DNA of 64,000 nucleotides from Flectobacillus major DSM 103. GTDB lineage: Bacteria > Bacteroidota > Bacteroidia > Cytophagales > Spirosomataceae. The notes under the pieces were generated by a model that was given only the letters and a program-made list of their open reading frames with translations, was not told the origin of the DNA and did no database searches. The translations under genes and the position numbers were made by a program. The stretch lies in contig NZ_KE386491.1 of the NCBI RefSeq assembly GCF_000427405.1, positions 1,533,001 through 1,597,000 of the forward strand, read 5' to 3'. How positions within the stretch are numbered: the first letter of the stretch is position 1; every line of letters starts with the position of its first letter. Below are positions 8,462 through 16,794 of this stretch, piece after piece.

Positions 8462-9139
8462 ATGAAAGTTCTGATTGTAGAAGACGATACTACTTTGGCT
8501 CAGTGGCTCAAACAGGGCCTTGAGGAAAATGGCTATGAAGCCCAATGTTGTTTTGATGGACTAATGGGCAAGCATTTGGCCAAACGTGAAAGTATTGACT
8601 TGATTATTAGTGATGTAATATTGCCTGGACTCAATGGCATAGAGCTTTGTCGAGAGCTTCGAAATGAAGGTGTTCAAACGCCTTTGTTGTTGTTAACGGC
8701 TTTGGGCGAAATGGAAGACAAGTTGTTGGGCTTTGAAGTAGGCGCCGACGAGTACATGGTAAAGCCTTTTGAATTTAAAGAATTACTGGCTCGATTGAAG
8801 GTGATGTCGAAAAGGATCAATGCTGTACCTGTTCAACAAAATCTATTGCGGTTTCAGGATTTGGAAATGAATCTTGATACTAAAACTGTGATACGTGGAA
8901 AAACTAAAATCGACCTAACAGCCAAAGAATTTGGTTTGCTAGAAGTATTTATGCGTAACCAGGGGCGAGTACTCTCCAAAATGGATATTATTGAAAAAGT
9001 GTGGGATTTTAATGCAACACTCAATGTCGTAGAGGTGTATTTGACTTTATTACGCAAAAAAATAGACAAAGATTTTGCCCAAAAACTGATTCATAATGTT
9101 TATGGAATGGGCTATGTCCTAAAATCCGATGCCCCATGA
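8462..9139 (+). CDS. OmpR/PhoB-family response regulator
   Basis: A 225-residue regulator. The receiver domain (1-115) has the acidic pair E7-D8-D9, phospho-acceptor Asp51 (ISDVILPG), Thr79 and Lys101 (VKPF). The winged-helix DNA-binding domain follows (about 125-222; LTAKEFGLLEVFM, VWDFNATLNVVEVYLTLLRKKI, GMGYVL). Its stop overlaps the kinase ATG by 4 bp (ATGA), so the two are translationally coupled. Tandem 11-bp repeats at 10611-10654, downstream of this operon, are a good candidate binding site. Confidence 0.95.
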   Translation: MKVLIVEDDTTLAQWLKQGLEENGYEAQCCFDGLMGKHLAKRESIDLIISDVILPGLNGIELCRELRNEGVQTPLLLLTALGEMEDKLLGFEVGADEYMVKPFEFKELLARLKVMSKRINAVPVQQNLLRFQDLEMNLDTKTVIRGKTKIDLTAKEFGLLEVFMRNQGRVLSKMDIIEKVWDFNATLNVVEVYLTLLRKKIDKDFAQKLIHNVYGMGYVLKSDAP

Positions 9140-10503
9140 ATATTCGTGTAAAACTTACTTTGCAGTTTATTGTGTTGGTATCGACCATGCTGGCTATTTG
9201 TTTTTCGAGTATTTATTTTTTTACGAGTTCTTATCTCGACAACCGTTTTTATGTTCGGCTAAAATCAAAAGCAGTAACCGCCGCCGAGTTGCTAATTAAT
9301 GTACAAGAGGTAGATGCCAAACTCTTGAAGGTAATCGATAAGGCCAACAAGGATATTCTTTCGCAGGAAAATATTGCTATTTTTAATTACAAAAACCAAA
9401 AACTTTACCGAAGCAACGATTCCATTAATTTTAATATTACTCCTCAGTTACTCAACAAAGCCCGACTCGACAAAGAGGTTATTATTGAAGAAAATGGGCT
9501 GAAAATCATAGGTTTGCCTTTCAATAGCCCCTATAATCGTGTTGTAGTTTTTGCAGGAGCAAAAGATGTGTACACCGAAGCTACCCTAGAAGCACTATGC
9601 TATATTTTGGTATTCTTATTTATATTGATGGTAGTGGTGGTGGGTATTGCAGGATGGTTTTTTGCAGGTCGGGCTTTATCACCTATTTCGCTGGTTGTTA
9701 GTCAGGTAAATGAGATTTATCCGTATGCTTTATCTAGTAATCGGGTAAAGGTTGAAAATTCAAAAGATGAAATAGGGATTTTGGCACAAACATTCAACGA
9801 GCTTTTGGAGCGAACCTATTCGGCCTTTAAGCAACAACGTTTTTTTATATCAAATATCAGCCACGAACTCCGCAACCCTTTAGCCAGAATGTATTCGCAG
9901 CTGGAGGTTACACGTTTTAAAGAACGTAGCCAGCAAGAGTACAAAGAAGTAATAGATGCCGTAATGGTAGATTTAAAAGACCTTACAACGCTTTCAAATA
10001 CGCTTCTGGAATTGTCAAAAATAGAAAATGGCTATGACGATTTTTTATTTGAACCCCACCGAATCGATGAACTCATTTGGGATGCAAAACAACAGTTAGA
10101 AAAAACATACCCCGAATATATTATAGAAGTAGATTTTTTGACAGAATTAGACCACGAAGGACAATTGATTGTATTGCTAAATCCTTACTTATTGAAAGTG
10201 GCTATTCTTAATTTGATGGAAAATGCCTGTAAGTTTTCTACCGATAGCCGTGTTGAAGTCGGTATATCATGGAACAACGAAGCCATTCAAATAGACTTCT
10301 CGAATATTGGCTCAGGTTTGGCTCAAGACGAGCTAGAGCGAATATTTCATACTTTTTACCGCTCCGACAAAACCGCCCAAAAGCGTGGCTATGGTATTGG
10401 ATTGGCTCTAGTAAAACAAATTATTAAACTTCACAAAGGACAAATCACCGTTCCGTTTCATTCCTTAGAAAAAACTACTTTTCGGATTCAGCTTTTGTAT
10501 TAG
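9136..10503 (+). CDS. Sensor histidine kinase, partner of the OmpR regulator
   Basis: A 455-residue inner-membrane kinase. TM1 is at about 8-31 and TM2 at about 152-176, enclosing a roughly 120-residue periplasmic sensor region. HAMP (about 177-230) and HisKA with His243 in ISHELRNPLARM follow. The HATPase has an N box (NLMENACKF), a G1-like region that reads IGSGLAQDELERIF, and a G2-like GYGIGLALVKQI. This layout resembles CusS/ArlS-type EnvZ-family kinases. The stimulus is not identifiable. Confidence 0.94.
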   Translation: MNIRVKLTLQFIVLVSTMLAICFSSIYFFTSSYLDNRFYVRLKSKAVTAAELLINVQEVDAKLLKVIDKANKDILSQENIAIFNYKNQKLYRSNDSINFNITPQLLNKARLDKEVIIEENGLKIIGLPFNSPYNRVVVFAGAKDVYTEATLEALCYILVFLFILMVVVVGIAGWFFAGRALSPISLVVSQVNEIYPYALSSNRVKVENSKDEIGILAQTFNELLERTYSAFKQQRFFISNISHELRNPLARMYSQLEVTRFKERSQQEYKEVIDAVMVDLKDLTTLSNTLLELSKIENGYDDFLFEPHRIDELIWDAKQQLEKTYPEYIIEVDFLTELDHEGQLIVLLNPYLLKVAILNLMENACKFSTDSRVEVGISWNNEAIQIDFSNIGSGLAQDELERIFHTFYRSDKTAQKRGYGIGLALVKQIIKLHKGQITVPFHSLEKTTFRIQLLY

Positions 10504-10610
10504 AATAATATGACAACAGCTAAGTTTTGTTTTTGGGGATTGTATTCAAAGCCCTCAAATGCTATGAAAGAACCATTAAATTATCTCAGAATAGAGTTAT
10601 TTTTCTCATT

Positions 10611-10654
10611 AAGTACTTTTTAAGTACTTCTTCAGTACTCCTTCAAGCTTCTGG
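10611..10654 (+). promoter_or_regulatory. Three to four 11-bp direct repeats, candidate OmpR-type regulator site
   Basis: Consecutive 11-mers AAGTACTTTTT (10611-10621), AAGTACTTCTT (10622-10632) and CAGTACTCCTT (10633-10643), then a weak fourth (CAAGCTTCTGG). The 11-bp period places each AGTACT on the same helix face, as in PhoB/OmpR-family binding arrays. The site is 108 bp after the kinase gene and 41 bp before the small membrane protein gene. Confidence 0.5.
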
Positions 10655-10694
10655 TATTTCTTTGTAGCTGTTACATCGTCAATCATTTAATAGC

Positions 10695-10967
10695 ATGAAC
10701 ATGGAAGCGAAATTAATTACAAAATCTCGACCTGCTCAGGCAAGAATGCCTTTTGGGATTGCAGTTTTGAGTGCATTTCTTATACTTTCTGCTTTGGGAA
10801 ATATATTTCTTGGTATTTCTAGAAGTTATTATAAAACCAATTATGAGCAGGCAGTAATGCAACAAGACTCTTTGTTTTCAAAGAAAGTAGCCAGCGAACA
10901 AGAGCTTCAACATATTAGGCGGCAGCTATTTGACTTAAAACGGCAAATAAGGCATACTTCTCAATAG
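10695..10967 (+). CDS. Small single-pass membrane protein with coiled coil
   Basis: A 90-residue protein with a basic N-terminus, one transmembrane segment (about 19-42, PFGIAVLSAFLILSALGNIFLGI) and a C-terminal, probably outward-facing, heptad-rich helix (about 45-88, QAVMQQDSLFSKKVASEQELQHIRRQ). I do not recognise the family. It follows the putative regulator repeats and precedes the NhaD antiporter by 54 bp, so it may be a target of the two-component system and co-transcribed with the antiporter. The start could also be the Met at codon 3. Confidence 0.7.
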   Translation: MNMEAKLITKSRPAQARMPFGIAVLSAFLILSALGNIFLGISRSYYKTNYEQAVMQQDSLFSKKVASEQELQHIRRQLFDLKRQIRHTSQ

Positions 10968-11021
10968 TAGCGTGCTATTGTTCAACAAAAAATTGTATTT
11001 TAAATATTCAATAAATATCTC

Positions 11022-12302
11022 ATGACTTTACTACTTGTATCCGTTTTTGTAATTGGCTATTTGGCTATTACGCTCGAACACTCTATTCATATCAATAAAA
11101 CGGCTTCGGCTTTGTTGACTGGCGTACTTTGTTGGAGTATTTATGCTTTGATGGGCACCGACACCGCTCATCAGGTTTCCGAGCATCTGTCACATCACCT
11201 TGGCGATATTGCCGAGATTGTATTTTTCTTACTTGGGGCTATGACTATCGTCGAGCTGATAGATGCCCATGACGGATTTAGTGTGATTACTAATCGTATC
11301 AAAACCCAGAATATCAAGCAATTGATGTGGATAATTGCTATTTTGACATTTTTTATGTCGGCCATTTTAGATAATTTAACAACGGCTATCGTGATGGCTT
11401 CGTTGCTTCGTAAAATTATGCACGCTAGCGATACCCGCAAAATTATGGTTGGCTTGGTAGTAATAGCTGCCAATGCAGGTGGAGCATGGTCTCCTTTGGG
11501 CGATGTTACTACGACAATGCTTTGGATTGGTACGCAGGTTTCGGCTACAGGGGTTATGTCCCAATTGATATTACCAAGTTTGGTTTCGATGATAGTACCA
11601 TTGATATACCTGACATTTACGTTAAAAACTAAATCTAATCTTTTTCTGAATAAGTCTGGGGTGAGTAGCAGTGTGAGTGTGTCGTCCAGAAATACGATGT
11701 TTGTTGTAGGCTTAGGAGTATTACTTTTTGTACCTGTATTCAAAACCGTCACACATTTACCTCCTTATATGGGTATGTTGTTGGGCTTGGGTATTGTCTG
11801 GTTGGTTTCCGAAATTATTCATAAAGATAAAGATGAAGAAACTAAGTCGAAATATTCGGCAGTACATGCTCTTCGCAAAATAGATACCTCTAGTATTTTA
11901 TTCTTTTTGGGAATTTTGGTAGCTATTGCGGCTCTGGAAAGCACCGAGTTATTACATCATTTTGCCGAAGGTATGAACAAAACGTTGGGCAATCAAGACT
12001 TAATTGTTTTTGTAATAGGTGTAGCCTCATCGATTATTGATAATGTACCTTTGGTAGCGGCATCGATGGGTATGTACGACTTGGCCACTTATCCGACCGA
12101 CTCAAAACTCTGGGAATTTATGGCTTATTGTGCAGGTACAGGCGGGAGTTTATTGATTATTGGTTCGGCTGCTGGTGTGGCTGTTATGGGAATGGAGAAG
12201 ATAGATTTTGTGTGGTATTTCAAAAAAATCACCTTTGTCGCCTTGATAGGCTACGTAGCTGGTGCCGCTACCTATTTGGCTCTGTATAATTTTATGCACT
12301 AG
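11022..12302 (+). CDS. nhaD: NhaD-type Na+/H+ antiporter
   Basis: A 426-residue polytopic protein of the ion transporter superfamily. Diagnostic stretches are SAILDNLTTAIVMASLL (about residues 113-129), ANAGGAWSPLGDVTTTMLW (about 149-167) and, in the second half, SSIIDNVPLVAASMGMYDL and GTGGSLLIIGSAAGVAVMG, all typical of NhaD. The two DN motifs are the expected ion-coupling sites. In the family it exchanges cytoplasmic Na+/Li+ for H+. It follows the two-component system and a small membrane protein, which suggests envelope or ion stress control (inference). No terminator hairpin follows; octanucleotide arrays begin 16 bp after the stop. Confidence 0.92.
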   Translation: MTLLLVSVFVIGYLAITLEHSIHINKTASALLTGVLCWSIYALMGTDTAHQVSEHLSHHLGDIAEIVFFLLGAMTIVELIDAHDGFSVITNRIKTQNIKQLMWIIAILTFFMSAILDNLTTAIVMASLLRKIMHASDTRKIMVGLVVIAANAGGAWSPLGDVTTTMLWIGTQVSATGVMSQLILPSLVSMIVPLIYLTFTLKTKSNLFLNKSGVSSSVSVSSRNTMFVVGLGVLLFVPVFKTVTHLPPYMGMLLGLGIVWLVSEIIHKDKDEETKSKYSAVHALRKIDTSSILFFLGILVAIAALESTELLHHFAEGMNKTLGNQDLIVFVIGVASSIIDNVPLVAASMGMYDLATYPTDSKLWEFMAYCAGTGGSLLIIGSAAGVAVMGMEKIDFVWYFKKITFVALIGYVAGAATYLALYNFMH

Positions 12303-12317
12303 AGATTTTGTTCAATT

Positions 12318-12388
12318 AGTGAATGAGTGAATGAGTGATTTAGTGAATGAGTGATTTAGTGAGTTGTGAATGAGTGAATTAGTGAATT
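12318..12388 (+). repeat. Degenerate octanucleotide array, AGTGAATG-type
   Basis: Nine near-consecutive 8-mers with consensus AGTGAATG (variants AGTGATTT, AGTGAATT, AGTGAGTT; one unit lacks a base). It starts just after nhaD. It is partly complementary to the next array. Confidence 0.8.
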
Positions 12389-12440
12389 TTTGAAAAAAAA
12401 GTTAGTATTTGTGGAACTCAAAATATTGAGATGCAATTCT

Positions 12441-12512
12441 CCTTCATTCCTTCATTCCTTCATTCCTTCATTCCTTCATTCCTTCATTCCTTCATTCCTT
12501 CATTCCTTCATT
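12441..12512 (+). repeat. Perfect octanucleotide microsatellite (CCTTCATT)x9
   Basis: Nine exact tandem copies of CCTTCATT, ending in CATTAAAT. The array is intergenic, 250 bp before the coiled-coil lipoprotein gene. Exact copies suggest recent slippage expansion and likely copy-number variation. Confidence 0.95.
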
Positions 12513-12762
12513 CATTAAATTTGTGAGTTATTTTACAAATTCAAAAGATTTTATGTACCTTAAAGCTGTTTTTGTAGTATGAGAGATGATTTCTAGGAAA
12601 AAGTAAGTATTTTCATGCTGCAAATAGCTATTTTTGTACTTTCAATAATAAAATTAGAATTTTTCCTTTGCTTGAAGTGCTATTTACAATCTCAAATTAA
12701 GGATACTTGTTATTAATATATTTCATAAAAAAACTTTTATATTAGTTTAAGACTAAGTAATT
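12513..12762. other. AT-rich leader region before the coiled-coil lipoprotein
   Basis: About 250 bp without a supportable frame. No good TAnnTTTG element was found. Confidence 0.3.
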
Positions 12763-13191
12763 ATGAATAAATCTATAAAATTCCTTTCGTTAGCCGCCTT
12801 GCCGTTAATGTTTACGCAGTGTACTGAACCCAAGCAAATATCAGCTTTGCAAAACCAAGTAGCACAGTTGGAAAATACTTTGAAGAAGGAACGAGAAGAG
12901 AATGTAGAGCTTAGTAGTTTCCGTTTTAGCCTTGAAAGCCAGTTCAAGAAAAAAACTGAAGATTATACCAAATGCCAAGAAGATGGTAAGGAAACTATGG
13001 AAAGCTTGACCGAGCGTTATAACCGTTTGTTGACAGACTACAACCAGTTGACAGCAAGTTATGAAACGATTGAAAAAGCTAACTTGGAAAATATCGAAAT
13101 TACCAAAAGTAGAATATCGGCTTTGGAGCAACAATACAAAACTGCTTCTAGCAAAAGGATTGTTACTAAGACTAAAAAAAGAAGAAGATAG
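12763..13191 (+). CDS. Coiled-coil lipoprotein-like protein
   Basis: A 142-residue protein. The N-terminus (MNKSIKFLSLAALPLMFTQC) looks like a lipoprotein signal peptide with Cys20, although Gln at -1 is atypical for the lipobox. Residues about 25-128 are an almost continuous charged heptad-rich helix (QISALQNQVAQLENTLKKE and onward), and the tail is very basic (KRIVTKTKKRRR). A periplasmic or outer-membrane-anchored rod that binds peptidoglycan or another anionic partner is plausible but unproven. No domain family recognised. A strong terminator follows. Confidence 0.75.
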   Translation: MNKSIKFLSLAALPLMFTQCTEPKQISALQNQVAQLENTLKKEREENVELSSFRFSLESQFKKKTEDYTKCQEDGKETMESLTERYNRLLTDYNQLTASYETIEKANLENIEITKSRISALEQQYKTASSKRIVTKTKKRRR

Positions 13192-13240
13192 TTTGACCGA
13201 CTAAGCGAACGCTTCCTTGCTTTTATCGGATATTTATAAT

Positions 13241-13282
13241 AAAACCCCAAAATCATGATAAAATTCATGGTTTTGGGGTTTT
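13241..13282 (+). terminator. Intrinsic terminator after the coiled-coil lipoprotein
   Basis: An 18-bp stem, AAAACCCCAAAATCATGA (13241-13258) with TCATGGTTTTGGGGTTTT (13265-13282), interrupted by one T-G wobble, with a 6-nt loop and a T-rich 3' arm. Confidence 0.85.
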
Positions 13283-13330
13283 CTAATTTATTTCTAATTT
13301 GGCTCTAACCTACTTCCAAGACAGCCCCAA

Positions 13331-13338
13331 TACATTTG
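13331..13338 (+). promoter_or_regulatory. Putative -7 element for the universal stress protein
   Basis: TACATTTG matches TAnnTTTG. No TTG at the usual -33 distance. Its position favours the ATG at 13433 over the frame-opening ATG at 13352. Confidence 0.4.
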
Positions 13339-13432
13339 TATCGTATTAGAAATGTTAACAACCGCTGAGTGTTGTTCAAATCTATTTGATTATTATTTGC
13401 CGAGTAACCTCAGCCATAACACTGACAAGACT

Positions 13433-14377
13433 ATGGAAAATTTGGTGATTAGTAAAATATTAATACCTGTAGATTTTAGTACAACTTCTACAAATGCTTT
13501 GGAGGTAGCTATCGACTTGGCTCAAAAACACAAAGCTAGTGTTAGTTTACTTCATGTGGTGGATTCTAGCTTTATGATGATTGCACCCGACGGTAGTATG
13601 GTCGTGGATATTTCTTCCGATATCATTATCAAAGAAAATGAGCGTAAGCTTGATGAACTTTTTGATAAATATAAACAACGAGGTTTCTGGGATATTCAAC
13701 GTATTGTAAAAGTAGGGCAGGTAAGTCAGGAAATTGTGGATTGTGCCAAAGAATTGGACATCGACCTCATTGTAATGGGTACACACGGTACATCGGGGAT
13801 TCAAGAGTTTTTGATTGGTTCAGATGCTTTTCGGGTAGTAAAAAATGCTGCTTGCCCTGTACTTACCGTACCGACATATCATCAGTGGAAGGGGATTTCA
13901 AAGGTATTGTTCCCGATTAGACCTGTAGAAGGGGCTTTGGACAAGCTGGATTTTACCAAGGCAATACTGTCGGCTTACAAGAGCGAATGGACTGTGGTGG
14001 GGATGTCGGAAGATAATCCTGTGTATATCGAAAAAGTAACAGATTTGTTAGATACACTTGTCGGGCATTTGAACAAAGAGGGTATTTCCAATAAGTCGCT
14101 ATTTTATCATGGTGGTGATATAGCCGAAAGGGTAAATGAAATAGCATCATTATTAATGGTCGATTTGGTGGTAATTACGGCTACTACAGATTATACTTTT
14201 AAGGAATACTTTGCAGGAAATTATTCTCAACAGGTGGTCAATCATGCCCAAGTACCTGTTTTGTCGGTGCGTCCAAGTAAGCTTACGATAGAAAAAGAGA
14301 AAACGTATCACTTAACCACCGAAGATAATATGTTGATTAATCTGAGCTATGGAGCTCAGTTTCACGGAGTAATTTGA
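13433..14377 (+). CDS. Tandem universal stress protein (two Usp domains)
   Basis: The ATG at 13433 begins MENLVISKILIPVDFS, the normal Usp start, and gives 314 residues; the extra 27 codons upstream are unlikely to be translated. Domain 1 (about 6-147) has the ATP-binding loop MGTHGTSGIQEFLIGSDAFRVVKNAACPVLTVP, matching G-2x-G-9x-G-S. Domain 2 (about 150-285) keeps the fold (VLFPIR; QVPVLSVRPS) but its loop (ITATTDYTFKEYFAGNYSQ) lacks the glycine pattern, so only the first domain is likely to bind ATP. Such cytosolic tandem Usps are induced by stress in related bacteria. Confidence 0.9.
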   Translation: MENLVISKILIPVDFSTTSTNALEVAIDLAQKHKASVSLLHVVDSSFMMIAPDGSMVVDISSDIIIKENERKLDELFDKYKQRGFWDIQRIVKVGQVSQEIVDCAKELDIDLIVMGTHGTSGIQEFLIGSDAFRVVKNAACPVLTVPTYHQWKGISKVLFPIRPVEGALDKLDFTKAILSAYKSEWTVVGMSEDNPVYIEKVTDLLDTLVGHLNKEGISNKSLFYHGGDIAERVNEIASLLMVDLVVITATTDYTFKEYFAGNYSQQVVNHAQVPVLSVRPSKLTIEKEKTYHLTTEDNMLINLSYGAQFHGVI

Positions 14378-14400
14378 TTTATAGATTATGTTGGTTTTAT

Positions 14401-14429
14401 TCAGGATAAGCAAATTTTGCTTATCCTGA
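14401..14429. terminator. Bidirectional terminator between Usp and DUF1460 genes
   Basis: TCAGGATAAGCAAA and TTTGCTTATCCTGA form a long stem with a minimal loop, with T-rich sequence on both sides. It lies between the convergent gene ends at 14377 and 14436. Confidence 0.75.
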
Positions 14430-14435
14430 TTTATT

Positions 14436-15278
14436 TTATTGGATTCTCGAAACCATAATACCTGTCTGCGTTTTGTGCTTACTAAGATAGTCGGCTAAGG
14501 GTTCTTCCGAAATAATCACTTTTTTGGCATCTAACGAAGCATGAAGCAAATGCACTCTGCCATTTTTCCGAATGGCCAGCCCTTCGTGAGAAACATCTAA
14601 GCCAGCAATAGAAGTAGTAATGGCAATAATATCGCCGTCTTGAATAGCTATCTCTTTGGCTGCAACCTCTGCCTTAGGAATATAGTAGAACGTTTGTCTT
14701 TGTAAATTAACTTCGGCCATTCTGATCGCCTCACTGGTGCGATAATCTTCCATTTGAGGGTATTTTTGCTGATGAGCCGACATAAAATAAGGGGCTTTTT
14801 TATAAAGTTTACCGCCAGCTTGTTGAGTAATATTCATTAAAACTTTTTTTCGCTCATTCTCAGTTAGCCAATCGGTAAAATAATGCAGACGAGATGCGTA
14901 TCCATTAATTTTTCCATGTCGGTATCTTAAAGCTTGTAATTGTTGTTTGAAACTAGCAAACGATTGGTCACGTGTTAAAGCTATAGCAAGTGCATTTTCG
15001 ACCAAGGTAGCACAATCAAATTCATGAAGATTGATTACCAAACTTTCGGGGTTACTTTCCAAAGAATGAGCCGTATAGGGTTTTTCAAGCCACTGTTGGG
15101 CAATAAACAAGGCTCGTTCTGCTGTTTTGCTAGGTAAAGGTTGGCTCATGATACCCTTAAAAATAGCTTCGTCGGTAGTTTGGCTCAAGGCAGTATTGAG
15201 TCCACAGAATAAAAGCACGAGGTTTAAGACATAAGCCTTAAACCTCGTGCTGTAATATGATGCTTGATAAATAATCAC
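14436..15278 (-). CDS. Secreted DUF1460 / amidase-like (NlpC/P60-fold) protein
   Basis: The mature part (about 245 residues) matches the DUF1460 family: cysteine in HEFDCATLVENALAIALTR, YRHGKINGYASRLHYFTDWL, and histidine in DVSHEGLAIRKNGRVHLLHAS. Members have a papain-like fold and are thought to be N-acetylmuramoyl-L-alanine amidase-like cell-wall enzymes. There is no ATG in frame. GTG at 15278 gives an export signal (AYVLNLVLLFCGLNTALSQ); TTG at 15341 is the other candidate and is 5 bp after the MFS stop. A 14-bp perfect hairpin (15215-15250) lies inside the signal-peptide codons. It is probably co-transcribed with the sugar MFS gene. A role in the maltose region is not evident. Confidence 0.75.
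   Translation of the reverse strand: MIIYQASYYSTRFKAYVLNLVLLFCGLNTALSQTTDEAIFKGIMSQPLPSKTAERALFIAQQWLEKPYTAHSLESNPESLVINLHEFDCATLVENALAIALTRDQSFASFKQQLQALRYRHGKINGYASRLHYFTDWLTENERKKVLMNITQQAGGKLYKKAPYFMSAHQQKYPQMEDYRTSEAIRMAEVNLQRQTFYYIPKAEVAAKEIAIQDGDIIAITTSIAGLDVSHEGLAIRKNGRVHLLHASLDAKKVIISEEPLADYLSKHKTQTGIMVSRIQ
15215..15250. repeat. 14-bp perfect inverted repeat inside signal-peptide codons
   Basis: GCACGAGGTTTAAG (15215-15228) and CTTAAACCTCGTGC (15237-15250) are exact complements around an 8-nt loop. It lies within the 5' part of the DUF1460 gene and just after the MFS gene in the transcript. It may be a translational or stability element; the flanks lack a T-run on the minus strand. 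Confidence 0.7.
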
Positions 15279-15346
15279 AATAGAATAAGGGTTTGTTGAT
15301 GTCCTGAAAAAAAGAATAGACAAATATACAAGACAAACCAATAGGG

Positions 15347-16678
15347 TTACGCTTTTTCGTCACGAACAAAAAGCACTGAAATAGCCCCTAAAATCATAAA
15401 TACGCCTGCCGTTAAGATAGCATAAATGGAGTTTGAGCCATAGATATTTTTGACAATCATACCACCAAAAATTCCATTAACGATTTGGGGAAACGTGATA
15501 AAAAAGTTGAAAATACCCATATAAACACCCATTTTGTTGATAGGAATAGTGTTGGCCAAAATGGCATAAGGCATAGCTAAGATACTTGCCCAAGCAATTC
15601 CTACACCAATCATACTTAGCAATAGCATGTCGGGATTAGTGATAAAAAATATTGAGGTCAGACCTAAACCACCACAAATCAGTGAAAAAGCATGAGTTGT
15701 TTTTTTGCCAAATTGAGCAGCAATTTTAGGCAAAGCCAAGGCATATAATGCCGATACACCGTTATAAATCCCAAATAACGAGCTTACCCAGTCGCCAGCA
15801 TCGTTATAAGCCTTTGAGCTGTGGTCGCTCAATGGCAAGCCATATACCTGATGAGCAATCGCAGGAGTAGCATATACCCACATAGAAAATAAGGCAATCC
15901 ACGAGAAAAACTGTACCAAGCCCAATTGCTTCATAGTGATAGGCATAGCTGCAAAATCCTTGAAGATGTCTTTAAGGCTATTTTGGTCATGATTTTCTTC
16001 TTCAAAACCAAAAGAAGTTCTTTCGGCAGGCGAATATTCTTTGGTTGTAAATACTGTCCATAAAATAGCCGAAAGAATAACCGCCGAACCAATATAAAAT
16101 GAATAAAGCACATTTTCTTGTACATTACCATTGGCCGACTCGTTGGAAATATTAAAGACTTTGTTCAAAATTTGAGGCAAAAATCCCCCTGCAATTGCAC
16201 CAATCCCAATCAATGTAGTTTGTACCGAAAAGCCCGTAGTATTTTGTTCGTCGGGAAGGTTGTCGGCTACTAATGCCCTGAATGGCTCCATGGCAATATT
16301 GAACGAGGCATCCATAAACATCAAAAATCCTGCTCCAAGTACAACCGCTGGTAATACTCCTGCCAGAAAAGAAGCATTAGGCATAAAAGCCAAAGCTACA
16401 GCCGCTAAAATAGCACCTGCCAAGAAATAGGGTTTGCGACGACCATACCGCCCCCATGTTTTATCAGAATAATGCCCAATAATAGGCTGCACAATCATAC
16501 CTGTAAGGGGTGCTGCTAGCCAAAACCATGAAAGGTGTTCTACATCGGCACCGTAGGTTTGAAGAATACGTGATGCGTTGCCGTTTTGAAGGGCAAAGCC
16601 GAACTGGATACCCAAAAAGCCAACACTCATATTAATAATTTGTGTTAAGCTTAGAAAGGGCTTATTAATTTTTTTCAT
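15347..16678 (-). CDS. SLC45-like MFS sugar transporter (probable maltose/maltodextrin)
   Basis: A 443-residue, 12-helix protein. The first loop reads GHYSDKTWGRYGRRKPY, the signature of the SLC45/sucrose-maltose branch of MFS, and LSLTQIINMSVGFLGIQFGFALQNGNASRI is the typical opening of Bacteroidota maltose transporters. With GH13, GH65 and PgmB genes next door, inner-membrane import of maltose or short maltodextrins is the most economical reading. It is 116 bp downstream of the GH13 gene on the same strand and 5 bp or 68 bp before the DUF1460 start, so these three probably share transcripts. Confidence 0.87.
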   Translation of the reverse strand: MKKINKPFLSLTQIINMSVGFLGIQFGFALQNGNASRILQTYGADVEHLSWFWLAAPLTGMIVQPIIGHYSDKTWGRYGRRKPYFLAGAILAAVALAFMPNASFLAGVLPAVVLGAGFLMFMDASFNIAMEPFRALVADNLPDEQNTTGFSVQTTLIGIGAIAGGFLPQILNKVFNISNESANGNVQENVLYSFYIGSAVILSAILWTVFTTKEYSPAERTSFGFEEENHDQNSLKDIFKDFAAMPITMKQLGLVQFFSWIALFSMWVYATPAIAHQVYGLPLSDHSSKAYNDAGDWVSSLFGIYNGVSALYALALPKIAAQFGKKTTHAFSLICGGLGLTSIFFITNPDMLLLSMIGVGIAWASILAMPYAILANTIPINKMGVYMGIFNFFITFPQIVNGIFGGMIVKNIYGSNSIYAILTAGVFMILGAISVLFVRDEKA

Positions 16679-16794
16679 AAAGATGGTTAATGGATGATAG
16701 GGATTTTATTGAGCAAAGCAATCATACAACTACCAACAAAAGCTTTTCTGTGAATACTTGTAGCATTGATTTGCTCAATTACTATTGCAAAATA

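Noticed and set aside
11195-11752. A 185-codon open frame antisense to nhaD.
   Set aside because: It lies wholly inside a strong NhaD coding sequence, and its translation has no domain or compositional logic; an opposite-strand shadow.
12441-12512. The CCTTCATT array as a CRISPR.
   Set aside because: Eight-base units with no spacers; a simple tandem repeat.
13352-13432. The first ATG of the Usp frame as its start.
   Set aside because: It would add 27 residues to a fold that normally begins at ILIPVDFS, and lies only about 14 bp after the -7 element.
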